Of a stretch of DNA of 64,000 nt, positions 14,001 to 24,734 are shown piece after piece. This DNA is from Nymphaea colorata (lineage: Eukaryota > Streptophyta > Magnoliopsida > Nymphaeales > Nymphaeaceae). Each line of letters opens with the position of its first letter. The first letter of the stretch is position 1. Under the pieces are notes generated by a model. It was not told where the DNA came from, made no database searches, and saw only the letters and a list, made by a program, of their open reading frames with translations. The position numbers were made by a program, and so were the translations under genes. Where the stretch lies: NCBI RefSeq assembly GCF_008831285.2, contig NC_045140.1, positions 2,397,528 through 2,461,527 of the forward strand. Direction: 5' to 3'.

Positions 14001-17000
14001 CATATCTTCAAAAAAAAAAAAACGAAATTCTATGGTAAACTTAATGAAAAACATTCAAAATCTTTCAATCTACGATTGTACGGTAAAAAATTATGAATAT
14101 GTGGTAAAAACATGAGATTTCATACCTTACGAAGAAGAAATGAAGAAAACCTATTTCCTCCCAACGAAAATCAACCACCCACGCACAAATTGACCCCTTA
14201 ATCTTTGATTTCACGGTGAAAATCAACTTTTTGATGGTGAAAATTGACGATCGCCTTCCTTGATGGCAGTATTCGAGCGTGAGAAATGAAGAACATAGGG
14301 TATTTTTCAAAAATAAGTCGAATAAATAGGTCTCGGGTAGGTTTCTGCGAAATCAGCCCGTATCGTACAATATGGGGTGTATCGCCCCGTATCAGCTTGC
14401 ACCATTGCCATTAGGTCTTGTTCAAGTGTTCCGTGCACAAACAACTGATAATGTCCTCTTGGTTGTAATTTCTAAAATTACAACTTTCAACAGGACAAAT
14501 AGCATATTGATCTTAATCTTGCACATGTCTGCTATGCAACATTTTATCTCAAATTTGAATATGGCTCCAGATTGTAATTTTACTTCAAGCATGGTTGTTT
14601 AAGTTGCCTTGTGCTTGTTCATAAAGTTTCTATTTCCAGGGTTATTGAAAATAACAAGTGATGCAGGGTAATGAGGCACAGATTGCATGATACTAGCAGC
14701 ATTTTACGTTGCCGAAGGACAGTTCCATTTGCAGGTTTGGATGTTTGGGGGGCCTCCAGAATTTCATCAATACAAGAGATGTTTCTAAAACCCTTTACTT
14801 CTTGTGAGTCTGGTCATCTCCATGCTCTCTCTATGTTATTCAAATGCCATGTTTTGGATTTCCTGAGCATTTTCAATTCCTTGGCAGAAAATAAACTTCT
14901 TCTTTTGCAGGTGTGTCACCGGAGCTTAGAGAACTTCTGATGAAAAACCTTGTGAAGCCCAAGACAATGGCTCAACTCTTAGAGCCCTTGGAAATGGATG
15001 AAGGTAAATTATAGAACATATAACATGGCCATTATTTCTGGAATCCAACTAATAAATGGACATGTTAATCAGCTAATGGTGCTGCATCAAGGTTTAATGG
15101 AACCCCCATAGCAGAGGAGTATTTTGCCTCAGTTGCTGAGCAAAATCAGCCAGATATGCCAGCAAAGAAGCGTCTTAGACCAAGGCAACTGATACTGCCA
15201 GATGATAAACCAGATACTGTGCAAGCTGATGTGCAAAATATGGAAAATGAACAGGGAACATTATCTGAGCCAACGCTTGATTTTAACCTGTTGGGTGACG
15301 TAAGTGCTGCTGTACATTAATATCTGAAAATCTGCTTCACATTGGAGTGCATGAGCATCTTAAAGTTTTTTCTTCTCTTACCACTGTTGTTATTGCAGGA
15401 TTCGGACCTTGTTACTGCAGATGCTGGATCTGGAAGTAAGACGTTTAGCTTTTTGTGCTTTTTCAAATAGGATGAAAATTTGGTGGATTTTCTTGTCATG
15501 TTTTTTCTATGGTTAATCTACTAGGAAGGTATCTATTAGTTGCCAGTTTTAGCATTCTTCGTGACTAGCTCTTTAGGTTCTTCAAGTAAGGTGAAAATGA
15601 TGGTTCTTTTTTATGATTTGGACATTTTTTTCTTTTCTTGGGGGCAATCTACTAGCAAGACATCTTTTAGTTGGAGACATCATTCTTAATATAATTTGTC
15701 AGTCAGGATATTTTCAGAAGTTTTTCAAGATTTTATTTTCTTGGACACATTTTTGGGAATTAAAACAAAAGAATACAAGGAACTGTAGAAAAGATTATGA
15801 AATTGTGATTTTTGCACTAATTTCTTACACAGTGTATTTACAAGCATTTCTTAGAAATGAGAAGCATTTAAATTATGAAAGAAACCAAACTTGATAAATC
15901 TATCTTCAAATTCCTGTAAACAAAGTATATCCCTTCAAGAAAGGGAATAAAAATTATATATTGCAATATTTTTATTTAGTAATAGCTATTTTGTTAATAA
16001 AGAATACCACCTTTCAATATATGGCAACATTTTGTATTGAGAAGAACATGATATGGAGGAAGCCCTAACTGGAAAAAGTATTTTTTAGAAAAAAGTATTT
16101 GGAACCTGTATGTCGGCTTATTTTTCATGAAAAGCTATTCTGGATTCGATGTAGCTGTACGCTTCGAAAAAAATTTGGGCTGCACATTTTTTTTCTGCCT
16201 TATCAAATGCGTCGGAGCTGTAGTTTGTAACATGCACTAGCTTACTGTGTCTCTTGCCCATTGTTTGTTCATTTTTTATGGTCCCTGGCAAAGTTTTCCA
16301 ATAAGCTAGTAGTTGCAGATACTGACTGACTGAGTTTTATTGTTTCCAATAAATATGCACTCATATTTGACATAGGTTGCAATGATGGTCGTCTTGCTGT
16401 GGTAGTTCTTTTTAGCTTTTAGATTGATGGAAACGGCAGGAGGTGCATGATACTGACTGAATGAATTTTATTGATGCAGGTGCTTTTGTTGGCTTTAATC
16501 ACTGGCCCATAAGGACCAAGTATATCATAGACCTTTTAACAGTTTTCATATTTTTGCTGTCAACTTTGATAGCTTATTTTTATGAATACTGATCTTCATG
16601 GAACTTTGATGCTTCAGGGTAGTGACACAATTTCTTAGGAATGTATGGGAGGGTGGGAAATTGCAAAACCAAGATAAAGTTCTCAACATGGCTGACATTC
16701 TCAAAGGGAAAACAAGAAAGGAATGTGCTCGATTTTTCATGGAGATATTGGTATCTTCCCCTCTATTTTCAATTATATAATTGTCCATTAGAAGAGGAAG
16801 GATCTTCTTGCAATGTGCTTTGAGTAACCCAATCAAATTGGCAGTTGTATGGGTCATATAAGCAGTGGGGCTGGACATACTTTCCATGCTTAAACTATAT
16901 TTGTTGTTTAGAGTCTTAGACATCTATTTTGAAGCTCGTAACTTCTCTTTATGGCCAAGCATGTTACTAATTAATTTTTTGGAGTTATCTTGTCATACCT

Positions 17001-17336
17001 TTTATACCCATAAATACTTTTGTATCCTAGGTTCTTGTTTTGGAGGATTCATTAGAATTCTTTATTTTAGTACTGTAGAATCTTGTTAGAGTTTCTCGTC
17101 ATTTATTATGTTAGAGTTCTGAACTTCTGATTAATCTATCTGCTACTGAATTTGTAGATATTGATGGACCATAACATTCGATTTGCAAGTTTCATCAGGA
17201 TTTCTGATCATTTACGGTCATGCAGGTTTTGAAGTCACAAGATTTTGTAGATGTCAAGCAAGATTCACCTTATGCTGATATCCATCTAACACCGTTGCCA
17301 AAATTGAGCAAGCTACGTATCTTAAATGGGAGTTAA
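763..17336 (+). CDS. RAD21: RAD21/SCC1-type cohesin subunit (SYN2/RAD21.1-like), 14 exons
   Basis: Kleisin subunit that closes the cohesin ring around sister chromatids in the nucleus. Exons read by eye: 763-886, 2459-2714, 2841-2887, 2982-3019, 3121-3182, 3376-3728, 3932-4073, 14667-14803, 14911-15003, 15073-15299, 15399-15435, 16480-16519, 16618-16750, 17226-17336. All junctions are GT-AG, phases agree throughout, and they join to 1800 nt (599 residues plus stop). The N-terminal SMC3-binding domain starts MFYSQCMLSSNGPL and continues with RIYSKKVDYLYDDCNE. The middle is acidic and poorly conserved, as in the family. Exon 8 begins at the conserved ILPNEVMR region. The C-terminal winged-helix (SMC1-binding) domain spans about residues 505-599, including NVWEGGKLQNQDKVLNMAD and VLKSQDFVDVKQ. 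It is shorter than Arabidopsis SYN2 (about 810). Intron 7 is 10.6 kb because of two transposons. Assignment to SYN2 rather than SYN3/SYN4 is by motif resemblance only; the kleisin family call is firm. Confidence 0.93.
1971..2020. repeat. (TC)15(TA)10 compound microsatellite
   Basis: Uninterrupted TC dinucleotides run from 1971 to 2000, followed directly by TA dinucleotides to 2020. It lies in intron 1 of the RAD21-like gene and is likely length-polymorphic. Confidence 0.9.
5219..5505 (-). repeat. 3' LTR of the copia element
   Basis: 287 bp, matching 10285-10571 over the full length by eye. Contains inner palindromic stretches such as the CCGGGTCC region. The pol stop codon (5500-5502) lies inside the first six LTR bases. 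Confidence 0.95.
5500..9809 (-). CDS. Copia gag-pol polyprotein, interrupted by one frameshift in gag
   Basis: Capsid and replication polyprotein of the retrotransposon. The gag start is at 9809 (or the second Met at 9797, MADAVISKLDD). After about 64 residues the frame shifts: the region near 9610-9625 differs by one base from what would join it to the long frame. From there the frame is open to 5500. Domains in order: zinc knuckle CSHCNKVGHSVDFC (CX2CX4HX4C); protease WIVDSGATHHMT; integrase with a His/Cys zinc site (HEKLGH...CEVC) and catalytic D, D, E (LIDDYSR, TDNAREY, PPQNGVAERKN); reverse transcriptase with KWVFNVKYKPDG, DQLDVKNAFLNG and YVDD; RNase H with SDADWAG and DNKSAINLANNP. Apart from the gag shift every catalytic motif is intact, so the copy could be moved in trans or may have broken after insertion. 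Confidence 0.93.
9810..10284 (-). other. GC-rich repetitive leader of the copia element
   Basis: About 450 bases between the 5' LTR and gag, dominated by GGCGGC, GACGACGGC and CAGGGCAGGGCAG-like short repeats, in sharp contrast to the AT-rich surroundings. Reading frames across it encode only Ala/Pro/Arg/Ser-rich low-complexity sequence, so it is best read as untranslated leader. Confidence 0.7.
10285..10571 (-). repeat. 5' LTR of the copia element
   Basis: 287 bp, the partner of 5219-5505, and expected to hold the element's promoter. It is followed by the target duplication CTATC at 10572-10576. Confidence 0.95.
10572..11198. other. Intron remainder between the two transposons
   Basis: RAD21 intron 7 sequence. 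Bases 10785-10833 resemble 5112-5160 on the other side of the copia element (about 40 of 48 positions), so the intron held an older imperfect repeat before the copia insertion. The stretch 10577-10680 is less AT-rich than its surroundings but has no protein I recognise. Confidence 0.5.
11199..14407 (-). mobile_element. Degenerate autonomous hAT transposon (BED-DUF659 type)
   Basis: The left end starts CAATGTTGTAAAACGCGTAT; the right end, read inward on the complement, is CAATGGTGCAAGCTGATACG. Both ends carry many CGTATCG/CGATACG subterminal motifs. The same end type with an exact 8-bp target duplication is seen in the short relative at 49938-50682, which supports the hAT class. The two flanks here no longer match. 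The interior encodes a broken BED-zinc-finger/DUF659/hAT-dimerisation transposase on the minus strand. Confidence 0.82.
11522..14003 (-). pseudogene. hAT transposase pseudogene
   Basis: Reading from 14003 (MDPNGNGAKG, then a stop), the pieces in order are: a BED-type zinc finger at 13759-13974 (CSFCGKLNTFSG...MKYHLAG...C); an acidic linker; the DUF659 region at 13144-13725 (DAIASIGPGFKMPSYHQL, then MSDG at a frameshift); its continuation at 12668-13219 (LVNFLVYCPKGTMFLKFLD, QFITDNAANCRAAGDLL, CTTHCVNLMLQDLN); a linker at 12233-12625; and a hAT dimerisation region near 12000-12170 (LARFAIKVLSLSNASGCKRN, WSVFSTYP) that contains a stop and a frameshift. An acidic tail follows to about 11522. Several stops and frameshifts make this copy inactive. 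Such proteins normally bind the element ends and cut and paste the element. Confidence 0.85.
14408..14666. other. Intron 7 remainder before RAD21 exon 8
   Basis: AT-rich intron sequence ending in the acceptor GATGCAG before exon 8. No other feature seen. Confidence 0.6.
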
Positions 17337-17461
17337 GTGTTGGCCATAGGATGGTAAGGGTGCTCTCCTCCCATCTGTAACTCATATGAATGAAAATGAT
17401 TTTTTGACCACAATGCAGACAAGACGCCCATAGTTTCAAATATTTAGGCCCTCTTTGTTTG

Positions 17462-18313
17462 TCATTCCCCATTATGCATCTGAGATGGGAATCCATCGAT
17501 GATTCTGAGTTGTATAGTTAGTAATACTTTCCCGTACTGATTACTGTGTAGGCTTTTCAGAAAGAAAGGTTTGTAGGTTCGAAAAGCTGTACTTACTGCT
17601 TTCTCCCACTGATTACCATGTAGACTGAAAGAAAGAAGGTCGTGTACAGATGGTGTATAGCAATACTTGGCTGACCTGAATGCAGATCTAACCTGTACTC
17701 TGCCGAAAAAGGTGCTGGACTTTAGTGAATTGATATTTGCAAAACAAGTGTAATTTCTGTCCTCATCTTTCATTTTGGTTTGAGTCATGTAAATAGACTG
17801 ATCAGCTTTTAGTTGTGAACGCTGAGTCCGAAGTTGTTGATAGTTGGAATGACAAGCACCCGTGTTGGAAGGTTGAAAGATTTTCACGTCATATTTTGCT
17901 TTCATTTTGCATTTCCAAGTATTTGATGCTGATGCATCTGTTCCTAGACTGCAAAAGAAGCGTGCTTGTGGAATAATTGGTTGATTAATTATCACCTTAA
18001 CCTGTACTCTGCCGAAAAAGGTGCTGGACTTTAGTGAATTGATATTTGCAAAACAAGTGTAATTTCTGTCCTCATCTTTCATTTTGGTTTGAGTCATGTA
18101 AATAGACTGATCAGCTTTTAGTTGTGAACGCTGAGTCCGAAGTTGTTGATAGTTGGAATGACAAGCACCCGTGTTGGAAGGTTGAAAGATTTTCACGTCA
18201 TATTTTGCTTTCATTTTGCATTTCCAAGTATTTGATGCTGATGCATCTGTTCCTAGACTGCAAAAGAAGCGTGCTTGTGGAATAATTGGTTGATTAATTA
18301 TCACCTTAACCAA
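17462..18313 (-). CDS. Unidentified open frame spanning the 309-bp duplication
   Basis: 283 codons, convergent with the RAD21-like gene (stop 126 bases past the RAD21 stop). It is made of two identical 103-residue blocks (containing QLRTQRSQLKADQSIYMT and KDEDRNYTCFANINSLKS) and an unrelated C-terminal part. I recognise no domain, signal peptide or membrane segment. The Lys/Gln/Thr-rich block could be coiled-coil-like. The length is inflated by the duplication; a single unit would give about 180 codons. It may be an exon of an uncharacterised gene or chance, and there is no independent support for expression. Confidence 0.25.
   Translation of the reverse strand: MVKVIINQPIIPQARFFCSLGTDASASNTWKCKMKAKYDVKIFQPSNTGACHSNYQQLRTQRSQLKADQSIYMTQTKMKDEDRNYTCFANINSLKSSTFFGRVQVKVIINQPIIPQARFFCSLGTDASASNTWKCKMKAKYDVKIFQPSNTGACHSNYQQLRTQRSQLKADQSIYMTQTKMKDEDRNYTCFANINSLKSSTFFGRVQVRSAFRSAKYCYTPSVHDLLSFSLHGNQWEKAVSTAFRTYKPFFLKSLHSNQYGKVLLTIQLRIIDGFPSQMHNGE
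17692..18309. repeat. Perfect tandem duplication, 2 x 309 bp
   Basis: Bases 17692-18000 are repeated at 18001-18309 with no difference I can see. The unit starts CCTGTACTCTGCCG and ends ATTATCACCTTAA. A unit of 309 bases is a multiple of three, so the minus-strand frame through it stays open and encodes the same 103 residues twice. The exact identity means either a very recent duplication or an assembly artefact. Confidence 0.95.
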
Positions 18314-21300
18314 TCAAATCCTAACAGTTTCAGAGGGCTTCTTTCCTGAAGTTCGGTCATATGATTTATGTGATTTTGATTACAAGTTCAGAATTTCGTG
18401 GGTTCGAACCTAATCCTCCTTGGGTAGAAGAACTCCATGACGTTGTACACCTATTAGGTGGCGGTTGCCGGACAAATATTAGCATGCGTCTAGGGGAGAC
18501 ATCCCTTTTAGCTAGACAATAATCAATTTCTGTGAATAACTATTTGTGCCAGAGCACGGAAACTTTGTTCTTCTAGGAAGTGTTTGATTGTCTCAGACCT
18601 AAAATCATCGGGCTTGACATAAGATGATACCTTCTCCCCTTCGATCTTAAATTTGATCATGCGGAAAAGAAAAATAAGAATTTCAAGTGTGAATCTTAGG
18701 TTGAACGATGAATTTTAACATGGTTTTTTTTGCCACAAACATCTAATATGGACTTTAACCAGGTGCCCTCCTTAAAGTCTCATTTGATTGTGGGGAGAAG
18801 AAACAAGCAGGAATTGTTTCCACATTATCCACGTAGGTCACAGGCATTGCCTTACACCGAGAAAAAGTTCTTCCGCATTTTGGTAATTCCTCTTCCTCCT
18901 CCTGCCATGCTTATATCAGCCTGATGTTCCTCAATGTGTTTTTCTTGACTGTTTAGGAACCCATAAGCTTATAGATATTATGATGTTAACAAGTTATGGC
19001 TCTAGATTTACCTTTGTCGAAAATGAAAGTGAATTGGAAAGATGCAAACCTCATGATCCTTGTTTGAATTAATTAATGATATTTGTTGTGATAAAGATGA
19101 TCATCCACATGAAACTGTAGTTGGAAAAAATTTCAAGTCTTGGAACGTATTACCAATAATGAAACTTCAAGTGCATGAACTGTTTAAATGATTCTAAAGA
19201 TGTACAAAAAGAAGTTACTACGATCAATTAATATGTATGAAAGAGTTCCTGAAGTACCAAGTGATTCATTCTTTATACGATTTTCCAGCTAGATATAAAA
19301 ATTACTCGATGGCCACGCATTTATAATCTCAACTCGCAAATTACACTGACGCCAAGGTCATAATTAAATGGAAAGAAACCACGGATAAAAGAGCCACGTG
19401 CATTTAGACGGAGTAATACCGGGGAAACGTAAGATGTCATCCATAGAAAAGAACGGCATAAATAATTGAATAAGATTATAGCTACAAGCTAAGTCATGAT
19501 CAAACTCCTTACTTTTACTTTATTTAATTTTTCTAACTCAATTTTCATTCTATTTTTTAGATTTATTGTTCCCTAACAATATAATGTTTTCATTTATATC
19601 ACTTGTTTATTTGGATCTTGCTTTTATTTTTATTTTTTTAAGATTTACACACACACACACACATATATAATATATATACCCACACCCACATTTTGTAAAA
19701 TTAACATACCTATACTTATGTCCGAATCATACCAGTACCCATGTAACTTAAGCTAATGGATCGTTTTCAAAAAATGGATTTTAAAAATAAATATTTCAAT
19801 AAAAATATAGTGAAAACCGTACAGCAAATTAATAAAAATCGGTTCACATAACATAACTGTCCGAGTCAATTCTTAGGAAACATACGTAGATCCAAAATCT
19901 CCAAATATAAACTCACAACTTTATTGTCAAATATTAATAGTAAAAATACAACATTCAATGGACTATTACAAAATTCGAACTAATTTAACTTTTCGCACAA
20001 TCTGAACAAAAATATAAGACCTAACGCCCTGCGAGCCTGCACTAACCGATGCTCTAGCCACCAACATGGAGACCCTATCCCTCATTTTTACCGTTCTGGC
20101 CCGCTGTCATATGCCCTGCAAAACGATAACAGAAAACAAGAGCAAGAGAAATAGATTAGAAAAGAGCCCTAGTTCTATAGTTGGACTCCGGAACATAAAA
20201 CTTTATATAAGTAAGAAAAATCTAGTCTAAATATTGCTGTACACAAGAAAAAGGAACTTGAAGTTAAAACAAACATTTGAAAGCAAATACATATCTTTGA
20301 AAAACAAAAACAAATGAAAACAAAGTTTTGAACAGAACCGAAAATCAATATCTTGAAAGGCAGTATATTTCTCAGAAATTCTAACAAAAATCACTACATT
20401 AATCTACATTCTCTCGAGAAACTACAAAAAAATTTGAATGCAGAAAAAATTAGATTTCTACGCCATAAAAAGGCCAGAAAAATAGACTAAATTCTTGACC
20501 CAAAGGATCTCAGGTTTCTATAAAACAGAAAAGTAGAAACAGTCAAAAAACCACAGGATATTAAATATAACTCCAAAATCTAAACGTTTCAATATAGAAG
20601 CTAGCAGGCTGGCTTGTGTATGCCAAAAGGGAATTAGTATTTATTATCAATAGATGTTTTCTTTTTACAAAAAGCATTGATATGTATCTCCTACCAAACG
20701 CTAACAAGTAACAAGTACATATTTCTCTCTCGCATGTGCTACCACATACTTAGACAGATTCATTTCTTACAAGTGACAACTAGGTCAAAGGGAGCGACTT
20801 TAAGCAGGATTTTTCAGACCTTTTTTGTTGTTGGGTAACTTGAGCTTAAAGCAATGACAAAATTAGTGCGTTCAGTTTGAAAAGATTACAGTCCATAATA
20901 TCAAGATTGTCACTACATAGCAACATTTAGCGCACACATATCATTTTAAAATAATTTTAAACACAATAAATAATAATCAAAATACAATATGATGGTATCT
21001 TTAATCTTAACTTGCTTTGAATTAAGTCAACTCATGCATATTTAATAATAGTAGATACAGGAATAACTGAAAGCAGTAACTCATGGATTATTAATAAAAA
21101 AACAAACATAAATACTTAAAACCTCATGACTACCTGATAAAAGTAATCTATGTCATAGGGACACCATAGGCATAGAAAATACCAAACATTGGATTGATAG
21201 AAAAAGTGTGACTGATTAGCTAGGATGATTCGACTAAGTTCAGGTACAACTATATAAGAGCACTTGACCCAGGTTTGGAACATGTTTTAAAAATGAAAAT

Positions 21301-24300
21301 ATTGTCAGTTGAAACTCAAAAGCAAGTTCCAGTTTTTGCCTGGCTGATGTGGAGGTGTGGAGGTGAAAACCCTACGCAGGTTGATCCAGGAGCAAGCAAC
21401 AAGGGTATGGGATTAATGTCAACGTAAAATTTCACTTTACCGGTATAAAAATGAAAAAAATAAATATTCTAAAGCAAGACTGAATTATACGCGGGCTAAG
21501 ATGAATGAAAATTAGATTTGATTCTCAAGGATAATCCGGTTTAAAAATCTAAATCCAATTCTAACTTCTTTGCATATTATTTCTTTGCAACGTGTTGGAT
21601 TCATATTGGAAAGCAAATATAAATAACATGTAAAGCTCAGAGGCTAAAACGTGACTTTCACCAAACCAAATATGGACGGCTCAATTGGAACGCATTTATT
21701 TTAATGACCCAAACACTACTTGTCTGATTATATTATGCATGAATGTAATATCAGCAAGGCTATTGAATCTATCACATCCAGTGATACTGCAAAAAACAAA
21801 GTAAAGGTGGCATCCAAATGGGAGTTTGGGGGGCCTAGCATAAGAATTGGTGCATTGCAAGTCTCCGTTTAATTTGAATACAGAGATATATCATTCTTGT
21901 GGAAACAATTATTCTAGTGGAACATGTACACTGAAGCAACACTTGCTTGGTTTTGGAGGCAATGTGAAGGTATCTGTAATGTCTTGAAAGATATGAAAAA
22001 CCAATTCTCAAGTGTGTGCAAGGAACAACAAAAAAGGATAATGAGAAGAAGAAAGGACTTTATTTTGAGGAAAGTTATCAAATACGTTACAAACAAAGAA
22101 TCAGCACTAGAGCTGAATCACAGTAATCAAATCAGTATCCTAGACTTTGAGTTTCAACTTCCAGAATCCAAGTTCTGTGAAAGCCTATGTTCCACTTGAA
22201 CCAAAATCTCAAACAAAGAAAAAACAAAGTTGTGAACACTCAACAACATATAAAGAAGAAAAAGGAGCGCATTAATATACTAGTACATGCTTCTACTGAG
22301 TATCAATTTGCCATTAATAGTACAACGTTGCCCAGCCTTGACACAATATTGAGGTGACAGAATAGTGAGGAACTAGAATGAAGGAAGGATCCTACATGAG
22401 GTTAAAGAACCTCTCTTTAAGAAGCCAAAATAAACAAGGAATTGGCAAAACTCAAAGACCAATACTACATTTGGATGTCGAACATGTTAAATGGACAGAC
22501 AGAAGGGGAAAAAAGACCAGTTACAAAGGTTTTAGTTTGTCGTCTTTATAAATACTGAAGCAGAAAAATTTGCTTTGACAAGTGGATGGAAGTAAATACC
22601 ATCATCTAGAAATACCATTTAATTAAGTCATTAATATTCATTGATAAATCTAGGCATGCTAAGGGACGCTTTCACCTTAGGACTTGAATTACTCAAGTGC
22701 ACATTATCATAAACATAAAAGAAGCGTACGCTATTAAACAACGCCAAAGAGAATGGTTCACAATCAGTGACCGGGAACTTAAGTAATCTAGACAAATTTA
22801 GGGATATTTGTAGCCCCCTTTTCATTCTCTGCAAAAGAGGATTGTTCCACATCCCGTTCTATCTTGGACACCTCTCTCTAGCATGTAAACTCTTTTACAT
22901 GCCTTCTCCTTTGGTGTCCATTAAAACTAAAGCATAAATCAAAGCCAAACAGAGTTTTCATTTTAATCAATTGTGTGACAATTCGCTTTTATCTTTTGTA
23001 GATAAAACTGCGGTATATCTGCTTCATAGTTTTTTTCTTTCTTTCTTTTTTTTCTTTTTAGTTCTATTTAGCCAAGAATGTGCCAAGCAGCAACCTATTC
23101 ACAACTGTAGCATGGTCTGAATGGTGTATTAAATTTAGATCAAAGGTAGGTAGATCTAGATCCTAATTATTCACATTAAGCGATTGCTGAAACCTGTTTC
23201 AACAGATTGTCGAGTGGCTTAATTGGAACATAATATTAATTTCCAATTTCCATTCTTACACCCCTAAACAAGGCTAGTTTGATTAAGGCAGAAACACTTG
23301 AACAAAAATGCATAAACACAATCACAAGGGTTGGAGAACCAATCACCATCTTCTTAAGCGATTCTTTCTTTATGTTTATTAGAAAGAAAATACGAACATT
23401 TAACCCAAACACTACTTGTCTGATTTATGTTATGCATACATAAAGATGATGCATCCAACAAAAAACTTTCAAAGCACTTTCAACAGAAATTCAACTAAGA
23501 TCCAACTCCATAGAGAGTTCAAATGGCCAAGCTGCTATGCCCTACATTACCAAGTAATCTATACCACACTAATGAACCTTAAGGGGCATTTGATAGGGCA
23601 AAAAGAAAAGAAAAATAAAATAATGTATGTGGTGGTTGAAACTTGAAATCTTTCTATAGAAAGAATTCAATGTCTTATTGGGGACAGAAAAGCTGCAAAA
23701 ACCATAAAAAAACTAATGAGAAAGAAGACAATTATTTCAAGATTTTTTTTTAGCGTGGATGCATGAATGCACTCTCGAGATAATGTTTCTTGAAATGTTT
23801 TGATGCATAAGTGTACTGGCAAAGATGCTTTCTTATAGTGCCATTCTGTTGAAGGAAAACCAGTAATCTATGTCACTAGGACTAGACTGTCGAAAAATGT
23901 AGAGACATATTAACTCTGTCATTATCCATCTGTTGATGCTATCGAATGCTATTCCCTCTTATCATAACCACTGCCTGTCTGCGGTTGTCTGCACCGACAT
24001 TTCATAATTCCTGCTCGTACTACAGGATGCTCATTTTGATCCCAGTTCTGTCCAAAACACTGTAGTTCCCATTCTAGCTAAACAAAAAACTCCCAATTAT
24101 TGAGAATCAGAAAAGGTTATTAGGTAAAATATTCCAAAGATACCGGGAAAACGTGCGAAAACAATAGTTTCATGGCGCTTGATTTTTAATACCCAAAATC
24201 ACTAAAGGTTATCTTCTAGTGGATGTGATCGAACAAACCAAAAAGTGGATTGATTTCCCTTTTAATTTCACAAGGAGCCACTTCAACCACGGAATACATT

Positions 24301-24457
24301 TCTACAAAAACTAACGAACTTACGCAGTCTTCATCAGAAGAACACCACAGACTCCATAAGTCTACAAGAAACTTCTTTTATCAAACGCAAACCGTTAAAT
24401 GCTAAGACTCTGCAAGCAAATAAAGCAAGTTCAGGTCAGAAAGCAGGAAACCTGAGT
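18310..24457. other. Gene-poor AT-rich spacer
   Basis: No gene recognised on either strand. Noted items: a palindromic GGTTCGAACC (near 18400) resembling a tRNA/SINE B box but without a convincing A box; an AC/TA-rich microsatellite near 19650-19680; and a 20-odd-base phrase (ACCCAAACACTACTTGTCTG) present near 21708 and again near 23403. Confidence 0.6.
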
Positions 24458-24734
24458 TTATTCGAACGGAGACTGTCTGAACACACCACAGTCGCCCATG
24501 AATTTCTTGCGGCTGTCATAGGCATTCAATCCGTGGATGTGGTTCCGGCACTGACTGCAATCGATAAAAACAGGAGGTCTCACATTCCACGAAATTCTTG
24601 AATATTTTTAGAAGGAAAATTGTGGTCGAACAACAACATTCTTTCAACCATACAAGCAGTCTGAGAGATAGGAACTCAACGTTTCCGCTCCTCTCTTCAA
24701 AAATAATGGGTTTTAGGGACCTGAAGGACGCCAT
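24458..24734 (-). pseudogene. FRA10AC1-like 5' gene fragment (two exons)
   Basis: Exon 1 at 24681-24734 starts MASFRSLKPIIFEERSGN and ends at a GT donor. Exon 2 at 24458-24550, after a CAG acceptor in matching phase, reads CRNHIHGLNAYDSRKKFMGD and runs to a stop after QSPFE. From family knowledge, plant FRA10AC1 homologues (nuclear proteins linked to splicing) start with MASF.SLK...FDREE followed by HI.GLNAYDRHKKF. The conserved remainder (SEEDD and WEQRLVKRYYDKL regions) was not found nearby, so this is most likely a truncated copy. The resemblance rests on short stretches. Confidence 0.45.

Noticed and set aside
18390..18420. GGTTCGAACC, possible tRNA gene or SINE
   Set aside because: No cloverleaf and no A box at the right distance. 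The palindrome alone is not enough.
21924..22199. 91-codon plus-strand frame in the 18-24 kb spacer
   Set aside because: Low-information Lys/Glu-rich sequence in AT-rich DNA without splice or family support.
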